Program-made: the position numbers and the translations under genes
Notes under the pieces: model-generated
What the model was told of the DNA's origin: nothing
The model's database searches: none
Seen by the model: the letters and a program-made list of their open reading frames with translations, nothing else
Assembly: GCA_910584935.1 (NCBI GenBank)
Contig: CAJUDU010000095.1
Span: 1 to 7,537, forward strand
Source of the DNA: an uncultured Butyricicoccus sp.
GTDB taxonomy: Bacteria; Bacillota; Clostridia; Oscillospirales; Butyricicoccaceae
Reading direction: 5' to 3'
Length of the DNA: 7,537 bases
In this document: positions 1-6,124 of the stretch, one piece after another
Position numbering within the stretch: the stretch's first letter is position 1
How the letters are laid out: every line of letters begins with the position of its first letter

Positions 1-54
1 TTAGATCTTGCAGATTTTTGACTTTAATATGTCAACTGATATTGACAACATCAT
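1..54 (+). repeat. Left copy of 54-bp perfect inverted repeat
   Basis: Bases 1-54 are the exact reverse complement of 7434-7487. Identity stops immediately inside the repeat (position 55 onward differs from the right copy). The outer limit cannot be judged because the window begins here. The repeat has internal symmetry: TTGAC at 18-22, GTCAA at 31-35 and TTGAC at 42-46, so two overlapping dyads with 8- and 6-base spacers. The inner dyad is nearly symmetrical from ATGTCAA to TTGACAACAT. This layout resembles a site-specific recombinase or repressor binding site, but no such enzyme is encoded in the window. It could also be the end of a mobile element. Confidence 0.95.
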
Positions 55-87
55 CCAGTCCCTTTTTGGATCTGTTGGACAGTGGAA

Positions 88-108
88 GCCGCAAACTCAT
101 TTTGCGGC
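88..108 (+). other. Hairpin, 8-bp stem
   Basis: GCCGCAAA (88-95) pairs with TTTGCGGC (101-108) across a 5-base loop. No T-run follows, so it is not an intrinsic terminator. A further GCTGCGGC just downstream could compete for pairing. Function unknown. Confidence 0.5.
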
Positions 109-228
109 TGCAAAGCTGCGGCAGAACCGGCAAGGGCAAGGCTGAACGAAAGGCTCAGGGCAAGGACTTTCAAAGTTTTTTTGCACAACATAGTCAAGAC
201 ATCTCCTTAAATTTTTGATTTGATTTAT

Positions 229-254
229 GATATGCAAAATATAATCTGCATATC
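229..254. repeat. Inverted repeat GATATGCA / TGCATATC
   Basis: Eight-base arms at 229-236 and 247-254 are separated by 10 bases. The half-site TGCATAT recurs in the palindrome at 515-527 in front of the first gene, so both could be sites for one regulator. This is inference from sequence similarity only. Confidence 0.4.
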
Positions 255-514
255 TCGGTTTGGCGCGGGGCAACCTGTAGGTCAGTTATGTATATCCACA
301 GATTGCTGCAGGGCGGAGGTTTAACGGATGCCAGTCCGGTTCAAAAAGAAGCATCCTCCGGCTTTTACACAAGGCATATATCCTGCAGCATCTGATTAAG
401 CACAAATCCTGAAAACATTTGCCTTATGCTATGCAGGAAAATTAAAACCTCACGATTTTTTGCCATCCTGCATGAACTTTCCCAAACCGCAAATGCAGAG
501 GGTTAAATCAACCT

Positions 515-527
515 GCATATAATATGC
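515..527 (+). promoter_or_regulatory. Palindromic promoter-like site upstream of the zinc-ribbon gene
   Basis: GCATATAATATGC is a perfect palindrome around its central A and contains a consensus -10 hexamer TATAAT (518-523). No good -35 (TTGACA-like) lies 16-18 bases upstream, so an activator or an alternative sigma factor might be needed. A start near 530 would leave a leader of only about 20 bases, just containing the ribosome binding site at 535-541. CATATAATA also occurs at 1867, 5891 and 6602. Confidence 0.45.
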
Positions 528-548
528 AAAAACCAGAGGAGTGATACG

Positions 549-1463
549 ATGAAATGCAGCCGCTGTGGATTGGAAATCAGCCATTACGCAGATATTTGTG
601 CGTGTGGGCATCAGCAGGGACACGACAATTGGGGTGTCATTCAAATTGAAACAACCGGGCTTGATGCGGGGAAGGGACATGAAATTTTGCAGCTTGTTAT
701 CCTGAACCAGTTTGGCGTTCCGGTTTACTGTCAGCTATACCAGCCGGTTTTGCAAAAAAGCTGGGCAGAAGCGGAAAGGAAAAACCATATCAGCCCGGAA
801 ATGGTACGGGATAAACCGCATTTAACCGAAAAAGAGGCAGAAAATGTGTCCAGGATATTGGGGCAATATTCCAGGATTATCACAAATTCGGTTTCTTTTG
901 TTATGCCATTTTTGGATGCGGCAAAGATAAAATATCCTGATATTCAAGGAATTTATGGCTTATTTTATCATTACCAAGAAGACCATGGGATGATCCTTGC
1001 AAACAGTCTCAGTGTTTGTGCAGAATACTTTGGCTATGACAAAACAGGCATAAACGAACAAATTGAAAAAGCGTATAAAATTTGGTTTTGCTATCAGCAT
1101 ATTGCTGTTTTGCAGCAAGATAAAATCCTTGATGTGATGGGGGAATCTTACACGATTTCCGGCATAACATATCAGGTATTTGTGAATGAATGGCAAATGG
1201 CAGATTATCTGAAGCTGCTGGGTATTTGCCCGATACAGGAACAGGACATCCCGCAACTGTATTATGACGGCAGGTTTACGGCAGAACCGACAATGGATGT
1301 GTATCCGTTGGGCATTGAATTTGATGAAGACAAGCAGCCGAAGCGCCTTGTACTATGTGTAAAGGAAAAGATTGTTGCTGTCCCTGTTGAAGAGTTCATC
1401 GAAATGCAGCATCGGATGCCGGCAAGGCAAGAAGAAAACGGGGGTATGATCAGTGGATTTTAA
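549..1463 (+). CDS. Zinc-ribbon protein with degenerate DnaQ-like (DEDDh) exonuclease domain
   Basis: Start chosen from AGAGGAG at 535-541, 7 bases before the ATG; 304 aa. Residues 3-19 form a short zinc ribbon (C3xxC6, C17xC19). Residues 29-122 match the 3'-5' exonuclease fold: ETTGL at 34-38, WAEAE..HISPEMV at 72-86 and a motif II-like segment N113 to L122. The catalytic residues are mostly missing. The motif I Asp is Gln32 (only Glu34 remains), the motif II Asp is Val118, and no HxxxxD motif III is evident after residue 150. Known DEDDh enzymes need all these acidic residues for two metal ions, so I infer a non-catalytic nucleic-acid-binding or scaffold protein. The C-terminal ~140 residues are unrecognised. 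The next gene overlaps the 3' end by 11 bases, implying coupled translation. The fold call is fairly sure; the role is unknown. Confidence 0.8.
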   Translation: MKCSRCGLEISHYADICACGHQQGHDNWGVIQIETTGLDAGKGHEILQLVILNQFGVPVYCQLYQPVLQKSWAEAERKNHISPEMVRDKPHLTEKEAENVSRILGQYSRIITNSVSFVMPFLDAAKIKYPDIQGIYGLFYHYQEDHGMILANSLSVCAEYFGYDKTGINEQIEKAYKIWFCYQHIAVLQQDKILDVMGESYTISGITYQVFVNEWQMADYLKLLGICPIQEQDIPQLYYDGRFTAEPTMDVYPLGIEFDEDKQPKRLVLCVKEKIVAVPVEEFIEMQHRMPARQEENGGMISGF

Positions 1464-1791
1464 GGATTATCAGGCGGATTATTTCATTTTACCGGATGGC
1501 GAGATTTGTGCCGATTCTGTTTGTGATTTCATGCGGAAAGCAAGGGATCTGCTCTATCAGACCTCATCTTTGACAGACAGCTATATCACTTTGTTCCGCT
1601 TAAAAACGGGACAATATATCGTTCTATTACAGGCAGATCGGGACTACTTCATGTTGTGTCTGAAAGATGGGCAACAGACCCGGACATTACGGCGCTGGCA
1701 AAGTTGTTCTCCGTTTGAGCTTATGACGAAAGCGGCGTTTGAGCATTGGATTCTTGAATTGCTTCAAGATTTTGAAACGAAAACAGCATGA
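1453..1791 (+). CDS. Hypothetical 112-aa protein coupled to the zinc-ribbon gene
   Basis: I do not recognise this protein. It starts with GTG at 1453, inside the last codons of the preceding gene, with GGGGG at 1440-1444 as ribosome binding site; the overlap points to translational coupling and a shared function. The product is soluble-looking, with alternating hydrophobic/polar strands (residues ~43-72) followed by a helical C-terminus (~88-110), several aromatic residues, and no signal peptide or membrane segment. A strong intrinsic terminator begins 2 bases after the stop, so this is the last gene of a two-gene unit. It could be a partner or stabiliser of the upstream exonuclease-like protein; that is inference from position alone. 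Confidence 0.7.
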   Translation: MDFKDYQADYFILPDGEICADSVCDFMRKARDLLYQTSSLTDSYITLFRLKTGQYIVLLQADRDYFMLCLKDGQQTRTLRRWQSCSPFELMTKAAFEHWILELLQDFETKTA

Positions 1792-1792
1792 A

Positions 1793-1831
1793 AAAAGACC
1801 GGGTTCAGAAATTAACTGAACCCGGTCTTTT
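1793..1831 (+). terminator. Strong intrinsic terminator after the first two-gene unit
   Basis: A 16-bp perfect stem (AAAAGACCGGGTTCAG at 1793-1808 with its complement at 1816-1831) closes a 7-base loop. The stem itself ends in a T-run, and the A-run at its base makes it potentially bidirectional. It isolates the first unit from the operon starting at 1933. Confidence 0.93.
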
Positions 1832-1847
1832 GTTGTCGGTACATACG

Positions 1848-1875
1848 ATAAAAATCATACGCACCGCATATAATA
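1848..1875 (+). promoter_or_regulatory. Promoter-like element for the 1933-5029 operon
   Basis: ATAA (1848-1851), a 15-base spacer, then CATATAATA (1867-1875), which includes TATAAT. The same bipartite arrangement occurs at 5873-5899 and 6583-6610. The -35 position is not TTGACA-like. The element is compatible either with a sigma-A promoter with a weak -35 or with a mother-cell sporulation sigma (SigE/SigK -10 type CATAnnnTA). It sits just after the terminator and ~60 bases before the first gene of the operon. Confidence 0.55.
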
Positions 1876-1896
1876 AAAATAGGAATCTAATTTAAT

Positions 1897-1938
1897 AAAG
1901 GGGAGGTCTTAGCGCATTCCAATGCGCCGAATATGATG
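1897..1938 (+). promoter_or_regulatory. Hairpin between ribosome binding site and start codon
   Basis: A strong ribosome binding site AAAGGGGAGG (1897-1906) is unusually far (26 bases) from the ATG at 1933. The gap holds the dyad GCGCATT-CC-AATGCGC (1912-1927). Folding it shortens the effective spacing to about 10 bases, a normal distance. A five-codon reading frame (ATG 1922, stop TGA 1934-1936) also lies here, and its stop overlaps a second in-frame ATG (1936) of the gene. Either a spacing hairpin or translational coupling could be involved. Confidence 0.55.
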
Positions 1939-2238
1939 AAAACATCTGCCCAAGAAAGAAAACCATTCGATTTGAGCTGCATGATCACCGATGGTGCGCT
2001 GCGGCTGGTAGAAGAAGCTGCCAAAAAGACAAATACAAAAGACCGTTATGCGCTGCTGGATTATATCTGCACAGATATGGAAAGGCGTTATCCGGGTGAT
2101 TCTCTGGAATATCATTTGTCCCAAATGCGGATTGCGACCACAAAGGATATTCTGGAAATCATAGATTTATATTTGGTGATGGTGGAATTTGAACCGGGGA
2201 CCACTTTTACCAAACACTCCAGAAAGAAACAAGAATGA
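1933..2238 (+). CDS. Hypothetical 101-aa helical protein, first gene of the membrane operon
   Basis: I do not recognise a family. The ORF opens with two consecutive ATG codons (1933 and 1936); the ribosome binding site is upstream beyond a hairpin, so either may be used. The product has no membrane segment or signal peptide. Residues ~18-52 and ~66-90 look helical, and the C-terminus is basic (KHSRKKQE). It is 19 bases upstream of the two-helix membrane protein gene and shares its strand, so it probably belongs to the same operon. A cytoplasmic accessory or regulatory role is possible but not shown by any motif. Confidence 0.7.
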   Translation: MMKTSAQERKPFDLSCMITDGALRLVEEAAKKTNTKDRYALLDYICTDMERRYPGDSLEYHLSQMRIATTKDILEIIDLYLVMVEFEPGTTFTKHSRKKQE

Positions 2239-2257
2239 AAAGGAGGGATGCCCTGTT

Positions 2258-2527
2258 ATGAACCAGGCATTATTCAAAAATGCGATGCAAGGCGTTTCAA
2301 AATTCCTGAATGAATATCAAAGTTATCTGAATGTTTTCCTGATTTTCATTGCCATTACGCTGGTTATCATCTTTGTGCTAAACGCGGCAAAGCTGGCAAG
2401 TGCCGGTGAAAATCCGCGTAAAAGGCAAGAAGCAATCCATGGGATACTGGTGACAGGGATTTGCATTGCGGTGTTGGGATCTTTCAGCCTGATCCTTGGG
2501 CTGCTGATTGCATTTATCATTGTATAG
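2258..2527 (+). CDS. Small two-helix membrane protein, VirB2/TrbC- or Maff2-like architecture
   Basis: The start is ATG 2258, because AGGAGGG (2241-2247) lies 10 bases upstream; a longer in-frame start at 2189 lies inside the previous gene and has no better site. The 89-aa product has a short amphipathic N-terminus, a hydrophobic helix at ~26-42, a charged hinge ENPRKRQEA at ~51-59, and a second hydrophobic helix from ~60 to the end. Two helices joined by a short charged turn is the layout of conjugative pilin subunits (VirB2/TrbC) and of Maff2-type proteins of Gram-positive integrative elements. The match is architectural only. No other type IV secretion component (VirB4, VirD4, relaxase) is present, so it may be a generic membrane subunit. 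The next gene's ribosome binding site overlaps its stop codon. Confidence 0.8.
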   Translation: MNQALFKNAMQGVSKFLNEYQSYLNVFLIFIAITLVIIFVLNAAKLASAGENPRKRQEAIHGILVTGICIAVLGSFSLILGLLIAFIIV

Positions 2528-2538
2528 GGAGAAAGCCT

Positions 2539-4278
2539 ATGATATCACTGGAAAATGTTTCACAAGCGATTCTGGCGCTGCAAAACATGGATATGGATGC
2601 TGATATGCTGCTGCAAAAAACAAAAGAGTTCTTTTTCCTGTTATTTCAGGAGGATTCTTTTTTCATCATTGCAGCAGATGCGTCAGTTTCAGATGATGCG
2701 CTGCAAAATAAAGCTGTTTTGCCTTATACTGCATCAATCACACCGGAAGGGAATGCACAATATCTCCGGCTTTTCAGCCATAAAGATGCGGCAATGCAAT
2801 ACTTGTCCGAACTGAAACTTCCAGAGAAAAACTGTGTCCCTATTTCCTCCCTGGAAACGGTTCAACTTGCAAAGTTCTGGTTTTTGCGAGGCGTGCGCGG
2901 ATTTGTCCTCAATGATGGTTCCCCTTGGGTGGCAATTTCTTTCCCAGATTATCTTCAAATGGTGTTTCAAAACCTGCTGGAAGCCCCGGAAATGTACCAG
3001 CAGGAATATGTCGATTTTATTCTGTCACAACCGCCTTTATCCGATGGAGAATTGGATTTCCATTCTGTGCAGTATGTAAATCTGGATTTTGAGCCGGATG
3101 ACAAATTAGAAGGGCAATATGCTCTGCTCCCAGTACAGGTAAAACCAGAGGAGAACAAAACGAAATGGCATTTGAAGGATTACTTTCAGAATATAAAACC
3201 ATTTTGGAAACACAAAAAACCGCAATCCAAGCGCAAGTCTGAAAAAGCAGTAAGCCCATATAAAAGGTCATACAAGAAACTGCTTTTGCCGGTTGGGTTG
3301 GGACTTGCCTTTTGCATCCCATTGAGCATGACAGGGATATCTGTGCTAAACACCAGGAATTTTTCAAATGCGCTGGATAATCATGATTTTGCAAAAGCTG
3401 CTGCAATTTATGAGAAATACACAGGTTCCACATATTTTATCAAAACTGCCGATGGCAAAATCATAGAAAATATCGAGCAGTTGATAACCGATTATGCAGG
3501 CGGCAGGGTTCCCATAGAAGATGTGCGGGAACAGCTGGAGGATTATCGGCAATTTTCTGGGCTGCAGGATGAATTTGCAGCATATGCAGAGCAGGTTTCC
3601 CGGCTGGAATACTCAAAATCCGCTTATTTATCCGGTCTTACCTGTTTTGAGCAAGGGAATTATTTGCAGGGGCTGAGCGATTGGACGCTTGTTGTTCCTG
3701 ATGACTGTTATTATCAAAATGTTACGAATAGCATCAGTCAAAACGAAAAAGTATACAAAACGCAAGGTTTGCTGCAATGTGAAAAATATAAAGAATCCAG
3801 TCAGACCGAAAAGTATCAGAAAGGGCTGGCGTTGCTTTATCAGTGGTTTCCACATGACAACAGCCTGATGCAGCAAAATCCTGATATACAAACCCCAGTG
3901 TTTGTGGATGAGGATTATCCGATTAGGATTGAAGATATCTCTGTATCCATGCCAAACCCCAACATGGGCAGGGATTTGCACATCCAGTGGACAAATACCT
4001 CTGGCAAGCCTATTTCATCCATCAGATTTCTGGTAGAAGCTGTGGATGCCTTCGGGAATCCGACAATATGCAACCGTGGTGGCTATTCTTTATATCAGGC
4101 TGCTGCGGACGGTCCTTTTGCCAATGGGGAAGGAATGCAGGAAAACTCGTATTGGCAATCTGCCTGGTATAATTCTGTCATAGAAAATGTGAATTTGCTT
4201 GGCATTTCTATCAATTATGCGGATGGCAGTTCCGAAGAAATTTCAGAACCGGCAGCATTAGAAGCGCTCAAGAAGTAA
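2539..4278 (+). CDS. Single-pass membrane protein: SseB-like N-terminus, DUF5780-like C-terminus
   Basis: ATG 2539 is preferred: AGGGAG (2526-2531) is 7 bases upstream and overlaps the previous stop, indicating coupling. The product is 579 aa. Residues ~15-140 resemble the SseB N-terminal fold, with the segments RLFSHKDAAMQYL and GVRGFVLNDGSPW matching its typical 'FTS/E-A' and 'G-hydrophobic-NPG' positions. A basic stretch (~205-245, many Lys/Arg) precedes one membrane helix at ~248-270, implying N-terminus inside and C-terminus outside. Residues ~275-455 are helical and TPR-like, without a clear motif. Residues ~459-575 resemble DUF5780-type beta-sandwich domains (IQWTNTSGKPISSIRF, AWYNSVIENVNL, YADGSS). 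Domain calls come from memory of family patterns. The long exported part suggests an envelope sensor or assembly component. Confidence 0.75.
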   Translation: MISLENVSQAILALQNMDMDADMLLQKTKEFFFLLFQEDSFFIIAADASVSDDALQNKAVLPYTASITPEGNAQYLRLFSHKDAAMQYLSELKLPEKNCVPISSLETVQLAKFWFLRGVRGFVLNDGSPWVAISFPDYLQMVFQNLLEAPEMYQQEYVDFILSQPPLSDGELDFHSVQYVNLDFEPDDKLEGQYALLPVQVKPEENKTKWHLKDYFQNIKPFWKHKKPQSKRKSEKAVSPYKRSYKKLLLPVGLGLAFCIPLSMTGISVLNTRNFSNALDNHDFAKAAAIYEKYTGSTYFIKTADGKIIENIEQLITDYAGGRVPIEDVREQLEDYRQFSGLQDEFAAYAEQVSRLEYSKSAYLSGLTCFEQGNYLQGLSDWTLVVPDDCYYQNVTNSISQNEKVYKTQGLLQCEKYKESSQTEKYQKGLALLYQWFPHDNSLMQQNPDIQTPVFVDEDYPIRIEDISVSMPNPNMGRDLHIQWTNTSGKPISSIRFLVEAVDAFGNPTICNRGGYSLYQAAADGPFANGEGMQENSYWQSAWYNSVIENVNLLGISINYADGSSEEISEPAALEALKK

Positions 4279-4294
4279 AGGAGGAACAGAAAAA

Positions 4295-5029
4295 ATGCGT
4301 CCAAGACCAGGAAAACATACCAAGATCATTATCACTGTAGCGGCAGCCCTGCTTGTTATTGCGGCAGTGGTTGTCACACTGATATCCGCATTCGGCGGGC
4401 AATCAAGCCAGCCAGGCACACCAGACCAGCCGCCAGCACAGGATCATGAGATTCAAGATAACCCGGAAGTACAGACGCCGCCGCAATTCTTTGTCGATGA
4501 GGATGAAAAGGGCGACGAGTCAGATGAGCCTGTACAAACACCGTCAAATGAGGAACCTGACCTGGCAGAGAAAAATCCGGATGAAGAACAGAAGCCGGAG
4601 CCTCCCGTAAAAGATCCAGAGCCGACACAAAAGGACACTGTGACTGTGCAAATGATTTGGGATGGGATGGAAGGCAGCATGGGAGAAGTCCCAGAAGCCA
4701 ACATGACCCTTTCGGACATCAACCTGCAAGAGCTATATGGTATTGATCCGAAAATTTGTGATGAATTTATCCTGAAGAAGGCAGGGACAGTTGTTTCTCC
4801 GGAAGAATTTCTGATTGTGAAAGCATCTGAAGCCAATCTTTCTGTGATTGAACAGGCTTGCCAGCAGCGACAAATTGCCCTGGCAGAACAGTGGGCGGCA
4901 TATGGCGAACAAATGCAGCTGATTGAAAATTATCAGATTGCCCGTTCAGGGAATTATTTGTTTTTCGGCGTATCCTCCCGCATCAGCCAGTTGGTTGGGA
5001 TTTCCCAGGGAATCATGCTGACCGCATAA
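4295..5029 (+). CDS. Membrane-anchored DUF4358-like protein
   Basis: AAAGGAGG at 4277-4284, overlapping the previous stop codon, lies 10 bases before the ATG; 244 aa. A basic N-terminus (RPRPGKHTK) precedes one membrane helix at ~10-32 with no lipobox Cys, so the bulk is probably outside, tethered by an uncleaved anchor. Residues ~35-112 are a Pro/Glu/Asp-rich low-complexity spacer suited to crossing the cell wall. Residues ~114-235 fit the DUF4358 pattern: LYGIDPKICDEF, then 'EEFLIVKA', a helix rich in Gln/Glu, 'YGEQMQLIENYQIARSGNYLFFGVS'. Known DUF4358 proteins are Firmicute envelope proteins or lipoproteins of unknown role. Here it ends an operon with two other membrane proteins, and a terminator follows directly. 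Confidence 0.82.
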   Translation: MRPRPGKHTKIIITVAAALLVIAAVVVTLISAFGGQSSQPGTPDQPPAQDHEIQDNPEVQTPPQFFVDEDEKGDESDEPVQTPSNEEPDLAEKNPDEEQKPEPPVKDPEPTQKDTVTVQMIWDGMEGSMGEVPEANMTLSDINLQELYGIDPKICDEFILKKAGTVVSPEEFLIVKASEANLSVIEQACQQRQIALAEQWAAYGEQMQLIENYQIARSGNYLFFGVSSRISQLVGISQGIMLTA

Positions 5030-5032
5030 TAG

Positions 5033-5063
5033 AAAATGCTCCTCCAAATGGGGGAGCATTTTT
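5033..5063. terminator. Bidirectional intrinsic terminator
   Basis: AAAATGCTCCTCC (5033-5045), loop AAAT, GGGGGAGCATTTT (5050-5062), with one G-U pair. The T-run on the plus strand and the A-run on the left arm allow termination from both sides. It lies between the end of the DUF4358-like gene (5029) and the convergent toxin gene ending at 5071. Confidence 0.9.
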
Positions 5064-5070
5064 GTTAGAT

Positions 5071-5502
5071 TCAAATATCTTCATCTGATGGGAGAATATG
5101 CGCTAAAAACACTGCAGGGGAATAAACAGGCAGAAGCGCTTTTTCGTAATCTTTGATATTTCTTGTTACAATACAATCAAGGTTACAGCGTACTGCTGAT
5201 TCTACCATTACAGCATCCTCAAAATCGGTCATGCTGGATAGCAGTGCGTGTCTGCAATCCATCGCGGTTGTGTCCAGCAAATCAAACAGATAAAGCAATT
5301 TATTCAGTATTTGCCGGGTGTCTTTATCACTATGTGTTTTCCGATGTGTTAAATAATAAATATCTGTCATACAGTTTGCAGTTAAAAATCCATCAAACTG
5401 TTTATTGGCAGCTGCCAAGAAAATAGCTTGTGCATCACCAGCAAATGGCTCACGATTTTGCAGTGCATCTATAATGATACAGGTATCAATCAATGCCCTC
5501 AT
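5071..5502 (-). CDS. PIN-domain toxin of a type II toxin-antitoxin pair (VapC family)
   Basis: PIN-domain ribonucleases cleave RNA using a cluster of acidic residues and Mg2+/Mn2+. The 143-aa product has the usual length and order: D6 in ALIDT at the N-terminus, candidate acidic D47 in TDIYYL, D96 in DFEDAV, and D118 in TRNIKDY. The segment DFEDA...IVTRNIKDY is typical of the PIN_3 type. All the expected acidic positions appear intact, so the toxin is predicted active. Its ATG overlaps the antitoxin's TGA stop (shared ATGA, 5499-5502), the usual coupling that makes antitoxin first. The RNA target cannot be read from sequence. It converges on the membrane operon with a shared terminator. Confidence 0.92.
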   Translation of the reverse strand: MRALIDTCIIIDALQNREPFAGDAQAIFLAAANKQFDGFLTANCMTDIYYLTHRKTHSDKDTRQILNKLLYLFDLLDTTAMDCRHALLSSMTDFEDAVMVESAVRCNLDCIVTRNIKDYEKALLPVYSPAVFLAHILPSDEDI

Positions 5503-5714
5503 ATACTGTCGCGCCTCTCTTCTTTCGCTTCTTCCAGAGTCATATCATCTGGGATAATGCCGAAAAGTGATTTTGCAATATCAACACGATCTTGAAAGGG
5601 ATTCGTGAGTTTTGCAACAACTTTACCGTTTTTTGTGATGAAAACATCCTCTGTGGCACAGAGCATAAGATACTTTCCAAGGTTACTTTTGAGTTCAGTT
5701 GCGGTAATCGACAT
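5499..5714 (-). CDS. Phd/YefM-family antitoxin
   Basis: The start is set at the ATG at 5714 (MSITATELKSN), 71 aa. A GAAGGGAAGG ribosome binding site lies 8 bases before it, whereas the GTG three codons upstream abuts that site and is unlikely. Residues 1-40 fit the DNA-binding Phd/YefM fold (TATELKSNLGKYL, then DVFITKNGKVVAKL). The C-terminal ~30 residues (FGIIPDDMTLEEAKEER) are the acidic toxin-binding tail typical of this family next to PIN toxins. It should neutralise the downstream toxin and, with it, repress its own promoter, consistent with the inverted repeat flanking the -35. Confidence 0.92.
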   Translation of the reverse strand: MSITATELKSNLGKYLMLCATEDVFITKNGKVVAKLTNPFQDRVDIAKSLFGIIPDDMTLEEAKEERRDSI

Positions 5715-5753
5715 GATAAACACCTTCCCTTCAAATAACTATCCACTATTTAT

Positions 5754-5782
5754 AGTATATAGGAATCGCACGAATTAGTCAA
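5754..5782 (-). promoter_or_regulatory. Toxin-antitoxin promoter
   Basis: On the minus strand, TTGACT (5782-5777), a 17-base spacer and TATACT (5759-5754) make a near-consensus sigma-A promoter. Transcription would start ~35 bases before the antitoxin ATG, allowing the ribosome binding site GAAGGGAAGG in the leader. It is the only strong TTGACA-type promoter seen in the window. Confidence 0.85.
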
Positions 5783-5797
5783 CCAAATCGTGCGATT
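5764..5797. promoter_or_regulatory. Inverted repeat operator flanking the -35 of the toxin-antitoxin promoter
   Basis: AATCGCACGA (5764-5773) and its exact reverse complement TCGTGCGATT (5788-5797) are separated by 14 bases. The inner arm lies in the spacer and the outer arm upstream of the -35. Phd/YefM antitoxins usually bind such dyads to autoregulate, so this is the likely operator. Confidence 0.75.
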
Positions 5798-5872
5798 ATG
5801 CAGAAATCTTATCTAATATAACAAAAGTCCCAGATTTGGCAATGCAGGTATAATCATGCGCTGATCTCCATA

Positions 5873-5899
5873 ATAAATGTAGAAACAGTGCATATAATA
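5873..5899 (+). promoter_or_regulatory. Promoter-like element upstream of the tRNA-Leu unit
   Basis: ATAA (5873-5876), a 14-base spacer, then CATATAATA (5891-5899) including TATAAT. It is nearly identical in layout to the elements at 1848 and 6583. The tRNA-Leu begins ~100 bases downstream. Use in front of a tRNA argues for a housekeeping sigma factor. Confidence 0.5.
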
Positions 5900-5997
5900 A
5901 AATAAGAAAATTGATATGCTGGGTGTCGCAGATAAGAAAGCGAATGTGTAAAAACGCATGAGAGTGGGAGGGCAAATCTCCCCACCCAGACCAACCT

Positions 5998-6084
5998 GTC
6001 GGTGTGGTGAAACAGGCAGACACAGGGGACTTAAAATCCTCGGCGGGAAACCGCGTGCGGGTTCAAATCCTGCCGCCGGCACCA
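5998..6084 (+). tRNA. tRNA-Leu(UAA)
   Basis: Acceptor arm GTCGGTG (5998-6004) pairs with CGCCGGC before discriminator A and an encoded CCA (6082-6084). The anticodon stem-loop is GGGGA-CTTAAAA-TCCTC, with anticodon TAA at 6032-6034. A long variable arm (GCGG...CCGC) marks a class II tRNA, and GTTCAAATC is the T-loop. Length 87. Two acceptor pairs are G-U, which is acceptable. It appears intact and probably opens a transcript that continues to the terminator after tRNA-Ser. Confidence 0.96.
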
Positions 6085-6124
6085 CTTTTTCAACAATTTC
6101 AAACCAGAAAGGATTGTACTCTAC

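Larger units (their letters stand above)
55..548. other. Gene-free left region with several dyads
   Basis: No convincing coding gene is seen here. A frame open from position 3 to the stop at 216-218 runs through the repeat without a ribosome binding site; it could be the 3' tail of a gene entering from the left, but nothing supports function. Visible structures: a hairpin at 88-108 (GCCGCAAA, loop of 5, TTTGCGGC); a 9-base direct repeat AGGGCAAGG at 133-141 and 157-165; an inverted repeat GATATGCA/TGCATATC at 229-236 and 247-254; and mutually exclusive pairings at 314-360. The last 30 bases carry the promoter-like palindrome and ribosome binding site of the first gene. Confidence 0.6.

Noticed and set aside
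133..165. Two copies of AGGGCAAGG considered as a CRISPR or iteron array
   Set aside because: Only two 9-base copies; too few and too short for an array.
18..218. Possible 66-aa gene starting in the left repeat
   Set aside because: It has a TTG start without a ribosome binding site, and its composition reflects the hairpins and GGGCAAGG repeats. It could only be the tail of a gene entering from outside, which cannot be tested here.
287..301. DnaA-box-like TATATCCACA
   Set aside because: Single imperfect match with no cluster of boxes, iterons or replication gene nearby, so no origin is supported.
2461..2538. Longer start for the 579-aa membrane protein
   Set aside because: It would lie within the upstream two-helix gene in another frame; ATG 2539 has a proper ribosome binding site.
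5813..6085. Minus-strand frame with an AGFEPARGF-type segment
   Set aside because: It is antisense to tRNA-Leu; this segment is the well-known artefact of translating the complement of a class II tRNA.
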